DNA of 64,000 nucleotides from G965267335 sp965267335 (GCA_965267335.1 OZ253953.1:1550001-1614000); one strand, 5' to 3'; shown: positions 51,953 to 60,435, counted from the stretch's first letter. Program-made: numbers and translations. Notes: generated by a model from the sequence alone, not told the origin.

Positions 51953-52458
51953 AATTGTAAATTTTACGTGTTAAAGATTTAATTTCTGTGCCTGATGAAT
52001 CAAGCATTTGTCGTTTGACATTGGCAAAGTAAGGGAGGGGCACAAGGATTATTCGTCTAACAAACGCTTACTTACGTTTGTATGCGTTTGTACACGTTTA
52101 CAAACGTTTGTACACGGATAAATCGTGGTTTGGAGGGAATAGAGAGTTCTCTTAAATTTTGTTTTGAGGTTTTATAAATAATGGGGATCGTTATCTTTAT
52201 CCTATAAGTGGATATAAGGAACAGTTCACTATATTTTTAAGTTGGCAACAATAAGTTGAATTAGTTCTTGAAGATGAATAAACGCAAACAAAAAACAGAA
52301 ATTCTTCTAATTTTATACTAGGGTATTTGTGGACTAACTTGTTTTATCCGTACATCAATATACGCCCAAAAAAAGTAGTAGAGAAAATGTAATCCTTAGT
52401 TATTATCACAAGGCTTGTATTACTTAGTCCTAAAACTTTTCGGGCTGATAATATTCAA
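51953..52458. other. Intergenic region between ssb and a secreted protein
   Basis: A 500-bp AT-rich gap. It holds the CGTTTGTA iteron-like cluster at 52075-52112 and nothing else recognisable. No open frame of convincing length starts here. Confidence 0.5.
52075..52112 (+). repeat. Four iteron-like CGTTTGTA repeats with 10-bp spacing
   Basis: CGTTTGTA occurs at 52075, 52085 and 52105, with a variant CGTTTACA at 52095. The exact 10-bp spacing is one DNA turn, and an inverted CAAACG occurs at 52061. The last two form ACGTTT-AC-AAACGT. This looks like a binding site for a multimeric protein, possibly controlling ssb. Confidence 0.55.
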
Positions 52459-55074
52459 ATGAAACTAAACACTCGAATTTTCCTTTCTATATCCCTCTTT
52501 ATTTTCCTAGGGACTACAAGCGCAATTGGTCAATATTGGAAAGAATGGGGTAGTAATCTCAGCGACTATTCTGAATTTGGCGATGCTGCTCAAATGAACG
52601 ATGACGGCACTTGCCTTGTAGCTTCAGGCTATTCTCGATCAAAAAATATCCCGGGAACTATTTATGCCTTCGAATGGAATGGCTCAGATTGGGTACTAAA
52701 AGGTGACTCAGTAGCTGGCGGAGACAATGACTACGATCAGTTTGGTTTGGATTTAAACATTACAAATAACTGCAACACCATTATTGTTGGAGCAGGTCAA
52801 TACACTTCATCAGGAACTCCTTCCTTGGGGTACACAAGAATTTATGACTGGGACGGCAGTGAATGGGTACAAAGGGGGAGCATTTCGCCTATAATACGAT
52901 CTGGATTTGCAGTGGATATTTCGGAGGACGGAAATAGAATTGCTACATCAGCAAACCCTAACTTTCCGGGAACCCATGTATTCGATTGGAACGGTAGTGA
53001 GTGGGTACAAGTAGGACAAACCCTAATAATTGGAAGTGAAAGCTTTTGGCACGGCAGTATTGAGCTTTCCTCTGATGGTTCCAGTTTCATATTGAACAAT
53101 CAAGTTTTTGAGCTCATTAATAACGAATGGGTTCAAAAAGGAAGTGATTTACCCGAAGACCTGAAAACAAACGACATGAATGGAGACGGAAACATTATAA
53201 GCGTTGCTACAGGTACAAATGACATCGATACGGTTATCAATTATTATTGGGACGGCACAAATTGGACACAAAGGGGTTCAGCCATACACAACCCCTTAAG
53301 TCAGAATTTTGCCTTTTCCACTACTTTAACTGACGATGGAAATGTTTTGGCTGTGGGTGATTGGTGGAACAATGAGGTGCTGGTCTATGACTGGAATGAA
53401 ACTGATTGGATACCACGGTCCTCACCTGTTACTGCAAGTTCCAGAGCAGCCGGATATGACCAACAATTAGATATTTCGAATGACGGCAGAATGGTTTTAG
53501 TAGCTTCTCACAACACCAATTTTGTTCGTTCCTATGTATGGTGCCCAGAGGAAGAAAATAGAGACACTGTATTTGCCTGTGATTCGTATACCTGGTCGCT
53601 CAACGACAGCACCTACACCAGCTCAACTGTAGATACAGTAATTCTTCAAGACAAGTATGGATGTAATGAATATTATTACCTGGTTCTTAATATTGGTTCC
53701 ACTACCATCAAAGACACTAATGTTTTTATATGTGGTAGCTCTTCATTCACCTGGTCAGAAAACAACATAACATACACCAAAGATACTGCTCTCACTTACA
53801 CTTATGTAAATGGTGGATGTACAGCTCATAGTTCCCTGGAGTTAAGGATAGGATCTATTGATACGACCACTATAGAACCTATAATTTGTGACCAATACTA
53901 TAGGTGGCCTATAAATGGCCAGTCCTATTTTTCTTCTGGAACATATTACCATACGTTTTACAATACATCTGGCTGTGATTCGGTACTAGAACTCGTGCTT
54001 ACTCTTTCTCCTCCTACGATTACAACTTTTACTGAATCGGCTTGTGAATCCTATGAATGGAGCCAAACTGGACTTAGTTATGCGAATACAGGCATGTATT
54101 ACGATACGGTACCCAACCAATATGGCTGTGATTCTATTTTAGCACTGGATTTAACCATTTTAAAAGATTCTGTTAGGGATGAACAAGTTATTTGTCAAGG
54201 AGAAAGTATGACCTGGATAGATGGTAAAACATATTCCTCTGACACGCTAGTTTATCACACATTAATCAACCAATACAATTGCGACAGTGTGGTTATTCTC
54301 GATTTATCTATCTATGACTACGAAGGGGAAATACTTACTTGGGGCTCAGGTATACTGTACATAAGTCAAACTCAAACGGCTCACCAATGGTACAGTTGTA
54401 GTGGCGATTCTGTCATCAATGGGGCTACCAATTATTTTTACAATCCAACGGTTCCTGGTGCTTATCAAGTTTGGGTTAGTAATGGATCTTGTTGGGACAC
54501 TTTGACCTGCATGAATTCAGACATAGACTGCAACAACCCGAAATTAGCCTCTGAAGGCCTCAATGAAGCTTTATTAAATAACAACTTTGATTGGTTTTAC
54601 TACGTGAACACCAGTGGAAATGAAGAATCACTTATTATTTCATCATGTGACCAAACCACAGAAGACACCCATCTAGAATTATGGTCTGATTGTAGCACCC
54701 AAATATCTACCTCCCAGGGCGAATGTGAAGATCAATCGGAATTAACCTATCAGCTTAGCAATAGCGATACCCTTTTCATACGATGGACAGCAGTAAACAA
54801 TTCAAATTTCACTTGGGAGCTTTCAAAATCACCTATCCTTGCTCTTACGCCAATCACTAGTAATTCCGACATATATTTGATTTCAACTGAAACCCAAGGA
54901 GAGTATAGAGTTTCCGAACCATATATAGCTGCAGAAGTGTTCAGTACTCGTGGTCAATATGTAAAAACCTTTTCACAAAATGAACTTATAGATTTAAAAA
55001 GCCAACCTTCTGGAGTTTACTTAGTTCGAATATATATAAATGACCTTATAGTTAGTCGAAAGGTTCTCAGATAA
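52459..55074 (+). CDS. Secreted beta-propeller-like protein with T9SS type A sorting domain
   Basis: The protein has 871 residues. The signal peptide is MKLNTRIFLSISLFIFLGTTSAIGQ. Residues 26-365 hold repeats of the form WNGSDWVLKGDSVAG...FG.DLNITNN, each a propeller-like blade. Residues 375-660 carry about six units of CDSYTWSLNDSTYTSSTVDTV...YGCNEYYYLVLNI, common in Bacteroidota surface proteins. A domain with CSTQISTSQGECEDQ follows. The last 75 residues (YVKTFSQNELIDLKSQPSGVYLVRIYINDLIVSRKVLR) form the type A T9SS signal. No catalytic motif was seen; an adhesive role is likely. Confidence 0.88.
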   Translation: MKLNTRIFLSISLFIFLGTTSAIGQYWKEWGSNLSDYSEFGDAAQMNDDGTCLVASGYSRSKNIPGTIYAFEWNGSDWVLKGDSVAGGDNDYDQFGLDLNITNNCNTIIVGAGQYTSSGTPSLGYTRIYDWDGSEWVQRGSISPIIRSGFAVDISEDGNRIATSANPNFPGTHVFDWNGSEWVQVGQTLIIGSESFWHGSIELSSDGSSFILNNQVFELINNEWVQKGSDLPEDLKTNDMNGDGNIISVATGTNDIDTVINYYWDGTNWTQRGSAIHNPLSQNFAFSTTLTDDGNVLAVGDWWNNEVLVYDWNETDWIPRSSPVTASSRAAGYDQQLDISNDGRMVLVASHNTNFVRSYVWCPEEENRDTVFACDSYTWSLNDSTYTSSTVDTVILQDKYGCNEYYYLVLNIGSTTIKDTNVFICGSSSFTWSENNITYTKDTALTYTYVNGGCTAHSSLELRIGSIDTTTIEPIICDQYYRWPINGQSYFSSGTYYHTFYNTSGCDSVLELVLTLSPPTITTFTESACESYEWSQTGLSYANTGMYYDTVPNQYGCDSILALDLTILKDSVRDEQVICQGESMTWIDGKTYSSDTLVYHTLINQYNCDSVVILDLSIYDYEGEILTWGSGILYISQTQTAHQWYSCSGDSVINGATNYFYNPTVPGAYQVWVSNGSCWDTLTCMNSDIDCNNPKLASEGLNEALLNNNFDWFYYVNTSGNEESLIISSCDQTTEDTHLELWSDCSTQISTSQGECEDQSELTYQLSNSDTLFIRWTAVNNSNFTWELSKSPILALTPITSNSDIYLISTETQGEYRVSEPYIAAEVFSTRGQYVKTFSQNELIDLKSQPSGVYLVRIYINDLIVSRKVLR

Positions 55075-55338
55075 GCAATAATCAAACCTCAAATACCCGA
55101 AAGTCTTTATCACAAAAACAGTTTACCCAAGATTAAGTCAACTTATTATTTAGATGATTCTGCCATTGTAATAAACGGTAATTACATAGAAAGGGGTTCC
55201 ACAGGAGTATTAACAGATAGTGGAAGAATAGGGAACTCCATAAGGGTTGGAAATTGGTAAATATTCAAAAACAATCAATATCAAATTCATCAAACAGATA
55301 GTACATCGAAAGAAAAAACTGTTACCAACACTATGTAA
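55075..55338 (+). pseudogene. Remnant of a MORN/YwqK-like repeat protein
   Basis: In frame with the preceding stop codon, an open stretch without start encodes STYYLDDSAIVINGNYIERGS ... SIRVGNW, resembling MORN-type antitoxin-like proteins (strand-NG-strand, GxW). It then hits TAA at 55258 and continues as IFKNNQYQIHQTDS to a stop at 55338. The break inside a GNW-K-type motif suggests decay. The family call is tentative. Confidence 0.4.
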
Positions 55339-55395
55339 AAAAACCATAGCTGGGATAGTGGTGAAACTGTAGCTACTCCTCTCCTAGTTAAGTAC

Positions 55396-55457
55396 GCCAA
55401 TCCTTTGGATTGACTCGCAAGCAGGAAGAAATTTGCAAGCCATTCCAAAGGATTGGC
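55396..55457. repeat. Long hairpin with 14-bp perfect arms
   Basis: GCCAATCCTTTGGA (55396-55409) is the exact reverse complement of TCCAAAGGATTGGC (55444-55457); the 34 bases between pair partly. Each arm also contains a partial palindrome (CAATCC/GGATTG). No T run follows. It looks like a MITE or recombination-site remnant rather than a terminator. Confidence 0.65.
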
Positions 55458-55564
55458 TAAGTGGTCGAAAGACACAATATTGTTTCAAAACCGCTACAGT
55501 TTTTACATTTAACGTTCAATACGATTAAACATTTTAACTTTGACTGTCCTTAAGTGAAACAACT

Positions 55565-56098
55565 ATGAAAAGACACAGCATTTTTATTTTTTTCTGCTTG
55601 AATTCTCTACTCTGTTTAGCACAGATGAGTGAAAAACCGGAAAATGTTATTGATAGTATTCCAGAAAGCATAAAACAAGATACTCTAGCCGTTCAGTTGT
55701 ACAACGTGTACCCCATCAGTCCACAATACACGAAAAAACAAGCTAAACGGATGGATCGGGTTAATAAAATCGCCAACAAATATAATGACCAAATCAAATT
55801 GGCCATGGAAGATTACCCTTACCCTTACGCTCTCATAGAGGGAGAGATTGATTCTGCAAGGTATGCGTATAGACTATGCTATTTCCCAAGTACTGAACTA
55901 GTTGATAGAGATCAAATAGGAAGCAACCGTTGGTTAGAAAGCTTTTTTGGTAATGAATTGCAATGGAATGAATCTCGTATTTACTACTACTATTTTATTT
56001 ATGAAGCTTCGGTAGATAAAGCTTATGTAAAAGTATGGCGTCATGGGAGCAACCCTCTAACTGGAATACGCGCGTTTTGCTATGGAATAAAGAAATAA
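55565..56098 (+). CDS. Hypothetical exported protein
   Basis: The protein has 177 residues with a signal peptide MKRHSIFIFFCLNSLLCLAQ. The mature part has YPISPQYTKKQAKRMDRVNKIANKYNDQIKLAM, a helical section, then aromatic-rich strands (IYYYYFIYEASVDKAYVKVW). No family is recognised. It is the first of a row of unrelated short plus-strand genes spaced by hairpin-containing gaps. Confidence 0.65.
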   Translation: MKRHSIFIFFCLNSLLCLAQMSEKPENVIDSIPESIKQDTLAVQLYNVYPISPQYTKKQAKRMDRVNKIANKYNDQIKLAMEDYPYPYALIEGEIDSARYAYRLCYFPSTELVDRDQIGSNRWLESFFGNELQWNESRIYYYYFIYEASVDKAYVKVWRHGSNPLTGIRAFCYGIKK

Positions 56099-56247
56099 GG
56101 TAGATCATTAGTAACAAGCAGCAAGGACAAACCGAAGTTAATAATGGCTGGTGAGTAGTGAGTCTCGGGAAGACTACAATCCCATCCTATCAGCCCGAAA
56201 AATCATAAATCTTTCAACAGTATCGGAAAAAATGGAACCGAAAATCA

Positions 56248-56907
56248 ATGCAGAACGAAAAACCTCATATTAGATATTCAACACCTTGGTCTCGAGCCAA
56301 TCAATCAATGAATTCGAGGAAAATAGAAAATGCGGTTAAAAAACTCTCTTCATTTTTTAATGAATTCACAGACGTATCGATTTCGAAACCAAACGCAATA
56401 AGTTTTACGATAGCTAAACCATTCTATGAATATGAAGATACTTCACCATTAATTCAGATAAGGAGGGAACTTGAGACAGAATTCAATACTAAATCAATTA
56501 ATAAGCCCGTAGGAACAATGATGGAAACAGGAGAAGCTGTTGAAATGTCTCTTGGAGAATTTGAACTTTCAATTGATGAAACGGATAAGCTTATTGAATT
56601 CATGGTTAGCAAACAGCCTTTCACAAAATATTCAATAGAAAGCCCCAGCCTGGTTCTGAGTTATTCATTTAATCTTATTGAAAATGGAAATAAAGTTGGA
56701 TCTGGCAGCTTTTTAATTTGGCTTCAACAAAATTCGAAAATCACAGCGAATATGACCTTTGACTATGAAACTCCAAGTAGAGAATTCTGGAATTTCATTA
56801 AAAGAGTAGAAAAGCACACACCTTTTAAGCTGGATTACAAATATTTAAGGCACGCAACGCTAAAAAAAGACAATTCAGACTTTAAATTGAATAAAATTAA
56901 GCAATAA
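56248..56907 (+). CDS. Hypothetical protein (cassette-type gene)
   Basis: The protein has 219 residues and is cytoplasmic and polar. Alternating strands and helices include SLGEFELSIDETDKLIEFMVSKQPF and SLVLSYSFNLIENGNKVGSGSFLIWLQQ. No domain is recognised. It is flanked by gaps that both contain AAT(A/C)ATGGCT followed by an imperfect hairpin, which suggests it is a mobile cassette. Confidence 0.6.
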   Translation: MQNEKPHIRYSTPWSRANQSMNSRKIENAVKKLSSFFNEFTDVSISKPNAISFTIAKPFYEYEDTSPLIQIRRELETEFNTKSINKPVGTMMETGEAVEMSLGEFELSIDETDKLIEFMVSKQPFTKYSIESPSLVLSYSFNLIENGNKVGSGSFLIWLQQNSKITANMTFDYETPSREFWNFIKRVEKHTPFKLDYKYLRHATLKKDNSDFKLNKIKQ

Positions 56908-57062
56908 AGATGTTAACATACCGTGTAAAATCATGGCTAGCCTGTTGATCGCGTGGCCGTTGTGTCTCATAGAAAACCCCTCAATCCTGCATTGCTCGGT
57001 GGTAAACCAAAACTTTAATAACTTTAAAATAACCACGCTTCAAGCAGGTGGGCGTTGTGTGC
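56908..57062 (+). other. attC-like intergenic region after the 56248 gene
   Basis: It contains two CGTTGTGT boxes (56958-56965 and 57053-57060) and, between them, imperfect arms CCTGC...CGGTGGT and ACCACG...GCAGG. This is the layout of one or two attC-like recombination sites. No reading frame fits between the boxes. Confidence 0.45.
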
Positions 57063-57079
57063 AATCAAAATAATCAGTA

Positions 57080-57757
57080 ATGATAACACCAAACGACACA
57101 GATTATAAGGAGACAAAAGCTGTTTTGAGTGGTGAGCGAGAGATTGATGAAACCATTAAGAAATTAATAATTTGGATTGAAGAACAATTTCAAATCAAGG
57201 TATTGTATGTAGTTAAAGACTACTTGGACACTTTGAATAAACCAAGACTCAATGTTGTATTAGAAGAATACAGTGATGTCGATTCATTCCGAGATAAGAG
57301 CTTTAACTACGATAGCCAGAAACAAAGTCTGATTTCTTCTAAATTCGAGGAGATTGATGGAGTTAAAAAAGATTCATTAATCAATAGTTTGTTCAAAAAG
57401 AAATCAGATAAGTATTTTGTCTGCTTCTCTGCATATAATCCAGTAGCTAAGTCTGACGTGGTTGCTCAGATACCTCCTGAACAGCTTGCTGAATTTAAAA
57501 AGAGAAATACAAAAGAATGCGTTTGGCAAATAAATGACTCAGGGACTGGAATGATTGTCTTTGTTTATCAGGATTCAGAAATTGATGAATTCAAAAAAAG
57601 TGGAAAAATCGAACAATTAAAGAAGGAATTTTTTGAAATGGTTAAACCAGTTGATAAAGAGAATTACTTCACCATAGATAATATTGCTGTTGGAGTTGAT
57701 TCAAAACAGAATTTTGATGAAAATTATGAAAGCAACTGGTATTATTATTACAAATAA
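57080..57757 (+). CDS. Hypothetical protein (cassette-type gene)
   Basis: The protein has 225 residues, charged and probably cytoplasmic. A helix-rich start (DETIKKLIIWIEEQFQIKV) is followed by alpha/beta sequence and a Tyr-rich end (ESNWYYYYK). No family recognised; the polar composition is like that of immunity proteins, but nothing specific supports that. The presumed cassette starts at CGTTGTGTGC (57053), and ACACAAT follows the gene at 57765, nearly complementary to it. Confidence 0.6.
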   Translation: MITPNDTDYKETKAVLSGEREIDETIKKLIIWIEEQFQIKVLYVVKDYLDTLNKPRLNVVLEEYSDVDSFRDKSFNYDSQKQSLISSKFEEIDGVKKDSLINSLFKKKSDKYFVCFSAYNPVAKSDVVAQIPPEQLAEFKKRNTKECVWQINDSGTGMIVFVYQDSEIDEFKKSGKIEQLKKEFFEMVKPVDKENYFTIDNIAVGVDSKQNFDENYESNWYYYYK

Positions 57758-57764
57758 AAACTGT

Positions 57765-57836
57765 ACACAATAATGGCTCTAAAGCATAGGTCTAATCAGC
57801 CAAACCGTCCCTACGCTTCATAGTCGGAACGTTATA
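57765..57836 (+). other. attC-like site after the 57080 gene
   Basis: It runs from ACACAATAATGGCT to GGAACGTTATA. The arms AAGCATAGG (57782-57790) and CCTACGCTT (57810-57818) pair with one mismatch. The site is about 72 bp, within the size range of integron attC sites. Confidence 0.5.
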
Positions 57837-57846
57837 AAATATTGAA

Positions 57847-58242
57847 ATGCCAATAATTACAAGTAAATCACAAGATTCAAAGGACCTAAGAGAATTTTAT
57901 TCAGAAGCGGCTGAAGACTCTGATTTCACTACGCGGGAAATAGGGAAGACCATGTTGGAATGGGTTAAACGGATAGAACTTGAAGCACCTGAATTGAAGA
58001 TATGGGGATTGACAAGCCATTATCGACTTGTATTGATGGCTACTGAAACTTATCATGGTGAATGGTCAGTAATAATTATTGGACAAAAAGGAAATTATAG
58101 AGTTGACTATCTGATGCCAAAAGAAGAAGCTCCTTGGGATAATGCCTATGTAACGGGTGAAACAACAGACTTTGAAGAGGCTTTTAAAATGTCAATTATT
58201 GGGATTGAAAAATCAGGAGCATGGAAGAAGAACATTGTATAA
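57847..58242 (+). CDS. Hypothetical protein (cassette-type gene)
   Basis: The protein has 131 residues: a helical start (DLREFYSEAAEDSDFTTREIGKTMLEWVKRIE) and a beta-rich middle (IWGLTSHYRLVLMATETYHGEWSVIIIGQKGNYRVDYLM). No domain is recognised. The presumed cassette begins with GTTATA (57831), and TATAAC, its complement, overlaps the stop codon (58238-58243). Confidence 0.6.
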   Translation: MPIITSKSQDSKDLREFYSEAAEDSDFTTREIGKTMLEWVKRIELEAPELKIWGLTSHYRLVLMATETYHGEWSVIIIGQKGNYRVDYLMPKEEAPWDNAYVTGETTDFEEAFKMSIIGIEKSGAWKKNIV

Positions 58243-58281
58243 CAATGTGCATTAAAACGTATTTTATACTGAACGTTGCGG
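58238..58281 (+). other. attC-like site after the 57847 gene
   Basis: It runs from TATAAC (58238) to GTTGCGG (58275). An internal TAAAA (58253-58257) pairs with TTTTA (58262-58266). At about 44 bp it is short for an attC site. Confidence 0.4.
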
Positions 58282-58302
58282 TGCATTAAAAAACATACGG
58301 GC

Positions 58303-58836
58303 ATGAGTTACGATATATACTTCATTAAGAAAAAGGACTTGAATCCCGACAGTGTTTATGACATTTTGGAAACGACTGAGTCAAATTCTGACAATGAAAT
58401 ATTCATTTCAAAAGACTTTATGCAGTCTCTGATCAAAGAGCTGAAATCAGACGGATTAGAATTTGAAATTTTCGAAGGAAAAGATGAAGACTACTTTGAA
58501 TTGAACTTCCCAACATACCAACTTTCAATGTTTAACAACCAAATAGCTATTTCATTGCCTTATTGGGATGAAAACAGTAATGATGGCATAAATAAAGAAG
58601 TTAAGCAGATAACAAACGTGTTACTGAGAAATGACTTAAAAGGATTCGACCCTCAAACAGAAGAATTTATAACTGAACCATACGAACTTCAAAAGACATT
58701 TACGGAGACCAAAACCATAGTAGATAGTCATATGAATCCTGGAACTCAAGGTCAGAAAGGAAATAATTTAATGTATCTGGGAATTGGGCTTGGAGTACTA
58801 ATTTTCGGATTTTTAATATGGAAAATGATAAAGTAA
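58303..58836 (+). CDS. Hypothetical tail-anchored protein (cassette-type gene)
   Basis: The frame opens at 58276, but the ATG at 58303 gives MSYDIYFIKKKDLNPDSVYD and 177 residues. The cytoplasmic alpha/beta part ends in a single C-terminal membrane helix (YLGIGLGVLIFGFLIWKMIK). MSYD-x-YF starts are common among uncharacterised cassette proteins. GTTGCGGTG stands before the gene (58275-58283) and its exact complement CACCGCAAC after it (58843-58851). Confidence 0.6.
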   Translation: MSYDIYFIKKKDLNPDSVYDILETTESNSDNEIFISKDFMQSLIKELKSDGLEFEIFEGKDEDYFELNFPTYQLSMFNNQIAISLPYWDENSNDGINKEVKQITNVLLRNDLKGFDPQTEEFITEPYELQKTFTETKTIVDSHMNPGTQGQKGNNLMYLGIGLGVLIFGFLIWKMIK

Positions 58837-58842
58837 AAACGA

Positions 58843-58904
58843 CACCGCAACAAGGAGAATCGTGCATACCCTTCGGGATACGCACCATACACAGACCGTT
58901 AGAT
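58843..58904 (+). other. attC-like site after the 58303 gene
   Basis: It starts CACCGCAAC and ends CCGTTAGAT, where GTTAGAT fits the integron core-site consensus GTTRRRY exactly. GTGCATACCC (58862-58871) and GGGATACGCAC (58875-58885) form an imperfect hairpin with unpaired bases. Its 62-bp length suits an attC site. Confidence 0.55.
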
Positions 58905-58953
58905 GAACATCAAGCCTTTTACAATATTTACCAATATTTGGTATATCCAATTT

Positions 58954-59202
58954 ATGAAAAACACATCCATATCACTTGGTGAATATTTTGATCAATTTGT
59001 TCAGGCTCAAGTTTCCAACGGAAGGTACAAAAACGTTAGCGAAGTGATTCGGGCAGGACTAAGACTTTTAGAAGACGAGGAAAGTAAGGCAGCTGTCCTA
59101 CGAAGTGCAATTCAAGAAGGAATTGATAGTGGAATAGCACAGGACTTTGACTCGGATAAACACCTAGAAAACATAAAAGCTACTCGTAAAAAAAAGGGCT
59201 GA
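58954..59202 (+). CDS. parD: ParD-type antitoxin
   Basis: The frame opens at 58903, but MKNTSISLGEYFDQFVQAQV (ATG 58954) is the family start and gives 82 residues. The ribbon-helix-helix is SISLGEYFDQF...YKNVSEVIRAGLRLLEDEE. The C-terminal half (VLRSAIQEGIDSGIAQDFD) is the toxin-binding part. ParD represses its own promoter and neutralises ParE. The partner toxin gene immediately downstream is broken. Confidence 0.88.
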   Translation: MKNTSISLGEYFDQFVQAQVSNGRYKNVSEVIRAGLRLLEDEESKAAVLRSAIQEGIDSGIAQDFDSDKHLENIKATRKKKG

Positions 59203-59311
59203 TTATAAATTCACCAACAAAGCTGTTGATGACCTGACAGATATATGGAATTACACAGTTGATGAATAGTCAGAAGAACAAGCTGACCGTGTAGCCGTAC
59301 AAATTCTGTAG
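59201..59311 (+). pseudogene. Decayed parE toxin gene
   Basis: Overlapping the parD stop, a frame without a start encodes DYKFTNKAVDDLTDIWNYTVDE-stop-SEEQADRVAVQIL-stop. DLTDIWNYT...W-SEEQAD is the ParE N-terminal signature, with a stop (TAG at 59267) where Trp is usual. Only about the first 37 of the usual 95-100 codons remain. Confidence 0.75.
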
Positions 59312-59361
59312 CCTACCCTAAAAATCGGACAGTTTAAAAATAGAAAAATCAACCACGCCAA

Positions 59362-59895
59362 ATGCACCCAATCCTCCGACAAGAAACCTCTCTTGACCAT
59401 GAAGCTGTGTCAGTGGTTATCCAAAAAGCTTTTGAAAACGAAGAATTCAGTGATCAAAAAGAGCATTTCCTTGTTGAGCGATTGAGAAAGTCTAAGTCTT
59501 TCATCCCTGAGCTGTCAATTGTAGCGGAGTTAAACAACAAAGTCGTTGGACATATCCTACTCACCAAGATCAAAATAGTCTGGTCCGCAGGAGTTCGGGC
59601 ATTAGCTCTGGCACCGGTGTCCGTATTACCCGAATTTCAGCGGAAAGGAATTGGTAGCCAGTTGATTGAAGCAACACACCGGAAGGCACAGGAATTAGGG
59701 TATACTTCGATAGTACTTATGGGGCATGAAAATTACTATCCAAGATTTGGGTATGTGAGGGCAGATGAATATGGCATTGAGCTACCCTTTGATGTCCCAA
59801 AAGAGAATTGCATGTTGATAGAACTGGTGGAGGAGGGGCTTAAAGGTGTCTCCGGAATAGTAGAGTACCCAGAGGAACTTGGTATAGAGGAATAA
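59362..59895 (+). CDS. GNAT family N-acetyltransferase
   Basis: The protein has 177 residues. LAPVSVLPEFQRKGIGSQLIEA holds the acetyl-CoA-binding motif (QRKGIGS). GHENYYPRFGYVRADEYGI is the YhbS/YpeA-like signature. It transfers an acetyl group to an unknown amine substrate in the cytoplasm. It has its own terminator and lies just outside the cassette tract. Confidence 0.9.
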   Translation: MHPILRQETSLDHEAVSVVIQKAFENEEFSDQKEHFLVERLRKSKSFIPELSIVAELNNKVVGHILLTKIKIVWSAGVRALALAPVSVLPEFQRKGIGSQLIEATHRKAQELGYTSIVLMGHENYYPRFGYVRADEYGIELPFDVPKENCMLIELVEEGLKGVSGIVEYPEELGIEE

Positions 59896-59899
59896 AGTA

Positions 59900-59930
59900 A
59901 AAGACTGTCACTCATTCAGCGACAGTCTTT
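59900..59930 (+). terminator. Bidirectional intrinsic terminator
   Basis: AAAGACTGTC (59900-59909) and GACAGTCTTT (59921-59930) form a perfect 10-bp stem with an 11-nt loop, between the converging GNAT gene and the gene at 59939-60385. Confidence 0.8.
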
Positions 59931-59938
59931 AGTTTCGT

Positions 59939-60385
59939 TTATGACAAGTACTCTTGCATATTTTCGTCAAGCATCACTTTTTCTGTAATTAGAAACACTT
60001 CCTTCTTGGTTCTTCGGAAGGCCTTGCTGAACTCGGCCATGTCATCTTCAAGTTCCTCGTGCTCACTGCGAAAGATTTGCTCATCGTGACTAAAAGGATT
60101 TTCAACAAGTAACTCAAGGTTAGTCAGGTGTTTTCGGATTTTATCTTCCAACTGCATGGCTTCCTTGGTGTTGTTCTGAATCTCATATTTTATCTCAAGT
60201 GCTTTTTGTGTTAAGGCCTCATCCTGCAACCAGATAAAGTATTTGTCTAACAGGTTAGCCAGAAAGCGAAGCTCGTCTTTGTAGAAAGCCATATCTGAAC
60301 GCCAGTAGCGTGTAAGAGCGTGGAGCTGCGAGTAGCTCGCAGTATGCATGAAATCGCTTTTCGGTCTGATTCTTAGTTGGTTCAT
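59939..60385 (-). CDS. Hypothetical coiled-coil protein
   Basis: The protein has 148 residues and is almost entirely helical (LTRYWRSDMAFYKDELRFLANLLDKYFIWL; IKYEIQNNTKEAMQLEDKIRKHLTNLELL). It is acidic and cytoplasmic. No family recognised. It lies 50 bp after the small heat-shock gene on the same strand, with a hairpin between, so it may be partly cotranscribed with it and share stress regulation. Confidence 0.65.
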   Translation of the reverse strand: MNQLRIRPKSDFMHTASYSQLHALTRYWRSDMAFYKDELRFLANLLDKYFIWLQDEALTQKALEIKYEIQNNTKEAMQLEDKIRKHLTNLELLVENPFSHDEQIFRSEHEELEDDMAEFSKAFRRTKKEVFLITEKVMLDENMQEYLS

Positions 60386-60401
60386 TGCTTTTTTATTTAA
60401 A

Positions 60402-60424
60402 GAAGGTGGCCATACACCACCTTC
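60402..60424 (-). terminator. Hairpin between the Hsp20 gene and the coiled-coil gene
   Basis: GAAGGTGG (60402-60409) pairs with CCACCTTC (60417-60424). The T run on the minus side is weak, so it may attenuate or process the message rather than end it. Confidence 0.5.
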
Positions 60425-60435
60425 GAGTTCTTTTT

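Noticed and set aside
56099..59202. A bona fide integron
   Set aside because: No integron integrase, attI site or cassette promoter is in the window. The cassette model is kept only as a hypothesis.
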